In this document: one piece after another, positions 5,291 through 6,471 of the stretch
How positions within the stretch are numbered: position 1 is the stretch's first letter
How the letters are laid out: each line of letters opens with the position of its first letter
Source of the DNA: an uncultured Lachnospiraceae bacterium
GTDB taxonomy: Bacteria > Bacillota > Clostridia > Lachnospirales > Lachnospiraceae
Length of the DNA: 6,471 bases
Assembly: GCA_910585635.1 (NCBI GenBank)
Contig: CAJUFE010000098.1
Span: 1-6,471 of the forward strand
Reading direction: 5' to 3'
Notes under the pieces: generated by a model
Seen by the model: only the letters and a program-made list of their open reading frames with translations
Databases searched by the model: none
Told to the model about the DNA's origin: nothing
Translations under genes and position numbers: made by a program

Positions 5291-5324
5291 TAAGGAAAAG
5301 ACGCCAGCAGCTTATATGCTGGCG
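5291..5324 (-). terminator. Intrinsic terminator of the LysR gene, possibly bidirectional
   Basis: CGCCAGCA (5302-5309) pairs with TGCTGGCG (5317-5324) around a 7-nt loop. On the minus strand the stem is followed by TCTTTTCC, a usable T-rich tail. The LysR stop codon (5312-5314) lies in the loop, so one arm of the stem is coding. On the plus strand only a short TTT follows, so stopping ylxP transcripts here is possible but weaker. Confidence 0.
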
Positions 5325-6235
5325 GAGCTTTCCCCGTCAAGATCCTTATGGACCTCCGCCTCGATCTCACGATCCACGATCTGCAAAAACACCTCAACCG
5401 GTCTGGGAAATACCTTATACTTTTTCCAGATCAGGCTGCTCCGTATGGTCACCTCTGGCCGGAGGGGCCTAAAGCACAGCACGCTGTCCTCAGAGTCATT
5501 GAATAAATGCTCTAAGGTCAGCAGATACCCCACCTTTTCCTCCACCATGATCTTTGCGTTATAGAACAGGTTAAAGGTGGCGACCACATCCAGCGCTCTC
5601 TGCGCGCCGCCCAGCCATCCGGCGATCTCATTTTTGACCATCTCCTGGTTGGAGATGATCACCGGCCTGCCCAGCAGATCGCCGGGCGAGATCGCGTCCA
5701 GCTTTGCAAGCTCACTATCCTTTCGCATCAATACCCCTCGGATATCGTGATGGGGTAAGCGGAGATAGTCATATCTCGACATATCGGCAGGCTCGATCAC
5801 GATCCCCAGATCAAAGGATCCCTGGTCCAGCTTTTCCATGACATATTGGGCATTCCCGCTGTTGATATGGAACCGGATGCGGGGATAGTGTTCCTGTGTC
5901 TTTGCGATGGCCCGCATGACGGTCCGGTTGCATTCACTCTCACTGCAGCCGATATGGATATCGCCGGAAAGTTCAAGATCTCTCTGCCGCAGCCGCGACT
6001 CCATCTTTTCCACTAAGCTGATGATCTCCCGCGCCTGTTCTTTGAACAGACTCCCCTCCTGGGTCAAGGATACAGACCTTGTTGTCCGCTCAAACAAGGT
6101 GATGTGATACTCGTCCTCCAGCTCTTTGATCTGCCTGGACAGGGTGGGCTGTGTGACGTTAAGGACCTGGGCGGCTTTTGAAAAGCTCCCTTCTCTGGCG
6201 ACCGTTAAAAAATAGCGTAATACTCTGATCTCCAT
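5312..6235 (-). CDS. LysR-family transcriptional regulator
   Basis: The 307-residue protein has the usual LysR length and layout. The N-terminal winged helix-turn-helix begins MEIRVLRYFLTVAREGSFSK, with the recognition region AAQVLNVTQPTLSRQIKELE (about residues 21-40) and the wing LFERTTRSVSLTQEG. A linker helix (about 60-88) follows, then a two-lobe effector domain starting at LSGDIHIGCSESE and containing PRIRFHI, DLGIVIEPAD and VGYLLTLEH. Such proteins bind DNA as tetramers and respond to a small ligand. The start ATG at 6235 follows AAGGAG (6251-6246) with a 10-nt gap; the upstream in-frame ATG at 6286 would add 17 residues not seen in the family and lacks a good ribosome site. Nothing in this window is divergently transcribed from it, so its usual type of target would lie to the right. 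Ligand not predictable. Confidence 0.
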   Translation of the reverse strand: MEIRVLRYFLTVAREGSFSKAAQVLNVTQPTLSRQIKELEDEYHITLFERTTRSVSLTQEGSLFKEQAREIISLVEKMESRLRQRDLELSGDIHIGCSESECNRTVMRAIAKTQEHYPRIRFHINSGNAQYVMEKLDQGSFDLGIVIEPADMSRYDYLRLPHHDIRGVLMRKDSELAKLDAISPGDLLGRPVIISNQEMVKNEIAGWLGGAQRALDVVATFNLFYNAKIMVEEKVGYLLTLEHLFNDSEDSVLCFRPLRPEVTIRSSLIWKKYKVFPRPVEVFLQIVDREIEAEVHKDLDGESSASI

Positions 6236-6367
6236 CTCTCGATCTCTCCTTATCTTATGGACCATCTTATGGCCGAGTTTTTCCACAGGCGCTCTATTGA
6301 TACGCCAGAGTCCCAGATAGACCTTTGACGGCCGTATCCGGATCGGCAGATCAGGACCTTGATCGAT

Positions 6368-6387
6368 CTGTCAATACCTGTCAATAT
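6368..6387. repeat. 10-bp tandem repeat upstream of the LysR gene
   Basis: CTGTCAATAC and CTGTCAATAT lie head to tail. On the minus strand each gives a TTGACA hexamer, so both could act as -35 boxes, but no fitting -10 box is seen at 16-18 bp. The 10-bp period is close to one helical turn, which suits side-by-side protein binding. Confidence 0.
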
Positions 6388-6390
6388 TTA

Positions 6391-6418
6391 TCAGTATCCA
6401 GTGGTCAGTATCCAGTGG
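6391..6418. repeat. 14-bp perfect tandem repeat upstream of the LysR gene
   Basis: TCAGTATCCAGTGG occurs twice head to tail without a mismatch, four bases after the 10-bp repeat. It lies about 155-185 bp upstream of the LysR start and may be a regulator-binding region or a recent slippage event. Confidence 0.
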
Positions 6419-6432
6419 TTGATTGAAAAGTT

Positions 6433-6457
6433 AATTGCAACATTTGCTGTTGCAGTT
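6433..6457. promoter_or_regulatory. Inverted repeat, possible operator
   Basis: TGCAAC (6436-6441) and GTTGCA (6449-6454) form a dyad with a 7-bp spacer, extended by AA/TT at 6433-6434 and 6456-6457 across one mismatch. It does not contain the T-N11-A core expected of a typical LysR site, so another regulator is equally likely. Confidence 0.
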
Positions 6458-6460
6458 AGA

Positions 6461-6466
6461 ATTATA
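6461..6466 (-). promoter_or_regulatory. Possible -10 box for the LysR gene
   Basis: Read on the minus strand this is a consensus TATAAT. Its -35 box would lie beyond the right edge of the window, so the promoter cannot be completed. If used, the LysR transcript would have a leader of about 220 nt containing the tandem and inverted repeats. Confidence 0.
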
Positions 6467-6471
6467 TGGCA

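Noticed and set aside
5244..5564. Plus-strand frames of 106 and 73 codons
   Set aside because: They lie opposite the LysR gene and its terminator and have no ribosome site or recognisable content.
6236..6286. Longer LysR start at 6286
   Set aside because: The 17 extra residues precede the standard LysR start, and the AAGGAG at 6251-6246 clearly serves ATG 6235.

Overview
The window looks like a chromosomal piece of a low-to-mid GC Gram-positive Clostridia, most likely a gut Lachnospiraceae. That assignment is inference from several signs: strong AGGAGG-type ribosome sites, a short lipoprotein with an LSGC lipobox, a YlxP (DUF503) protein, a DUF4869-like protein and a long Gly-X-Y collagen-like protein. 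No rRNA, tRNA, transposase, integrase or CRISPR array is visible.

Layout, left to right: (1) nt 1-560, the 3' end of a collagen-like protein gene built of 45-bp units. (2) nt 561-874, a 314-bp gap holding a near-consensus sigma-A promoter (615-643) and a long leader of about 220 nt with several hairpins and a repeated motif. (3) nt 875-3089, a two-gene unit of a small acidic lipoprotein and a GC-rich HEAT-repeat-like protein; a hairpin at their junction carries the second gene's likely ATG in its loop. (4) nt 3199-4776, a clearly more AT-rich, tightly overlapping three-gene cassette: a TOPRIM-like protein, a DUF4869-like protein and a minimal P-loop NTPase. (5) nt 4861-5145, ylxP, followed by 2.7 copies of a 33-bp hairpin-forming repeat whose first copy includes the ylxP stop codon. 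(6) nt 5312-6235 on the minus strand, a LysR-family regulator whose terminator overlaps its own last codons. (7) nt 6236-6471, the regulator's upstream region, with two short tandem repeats and an inverted repeat.

The cassette at 3199-4776 is the best candidate for an undescribed system. Its genes overlap by 4 and 11 bp, differ in base composition from both flanks, and combine a possible metal-dependent TOPRIM-like domain, a domain of unknown function and a small ATPase. A split nuclease/ATPase defence or stress module would fit, but the sequence alone does not show the function. The leader RNA ahead of the lipoprotein is the second region worth attention. The rest is ordinary accessory or housekeeping content with interesting repeats.
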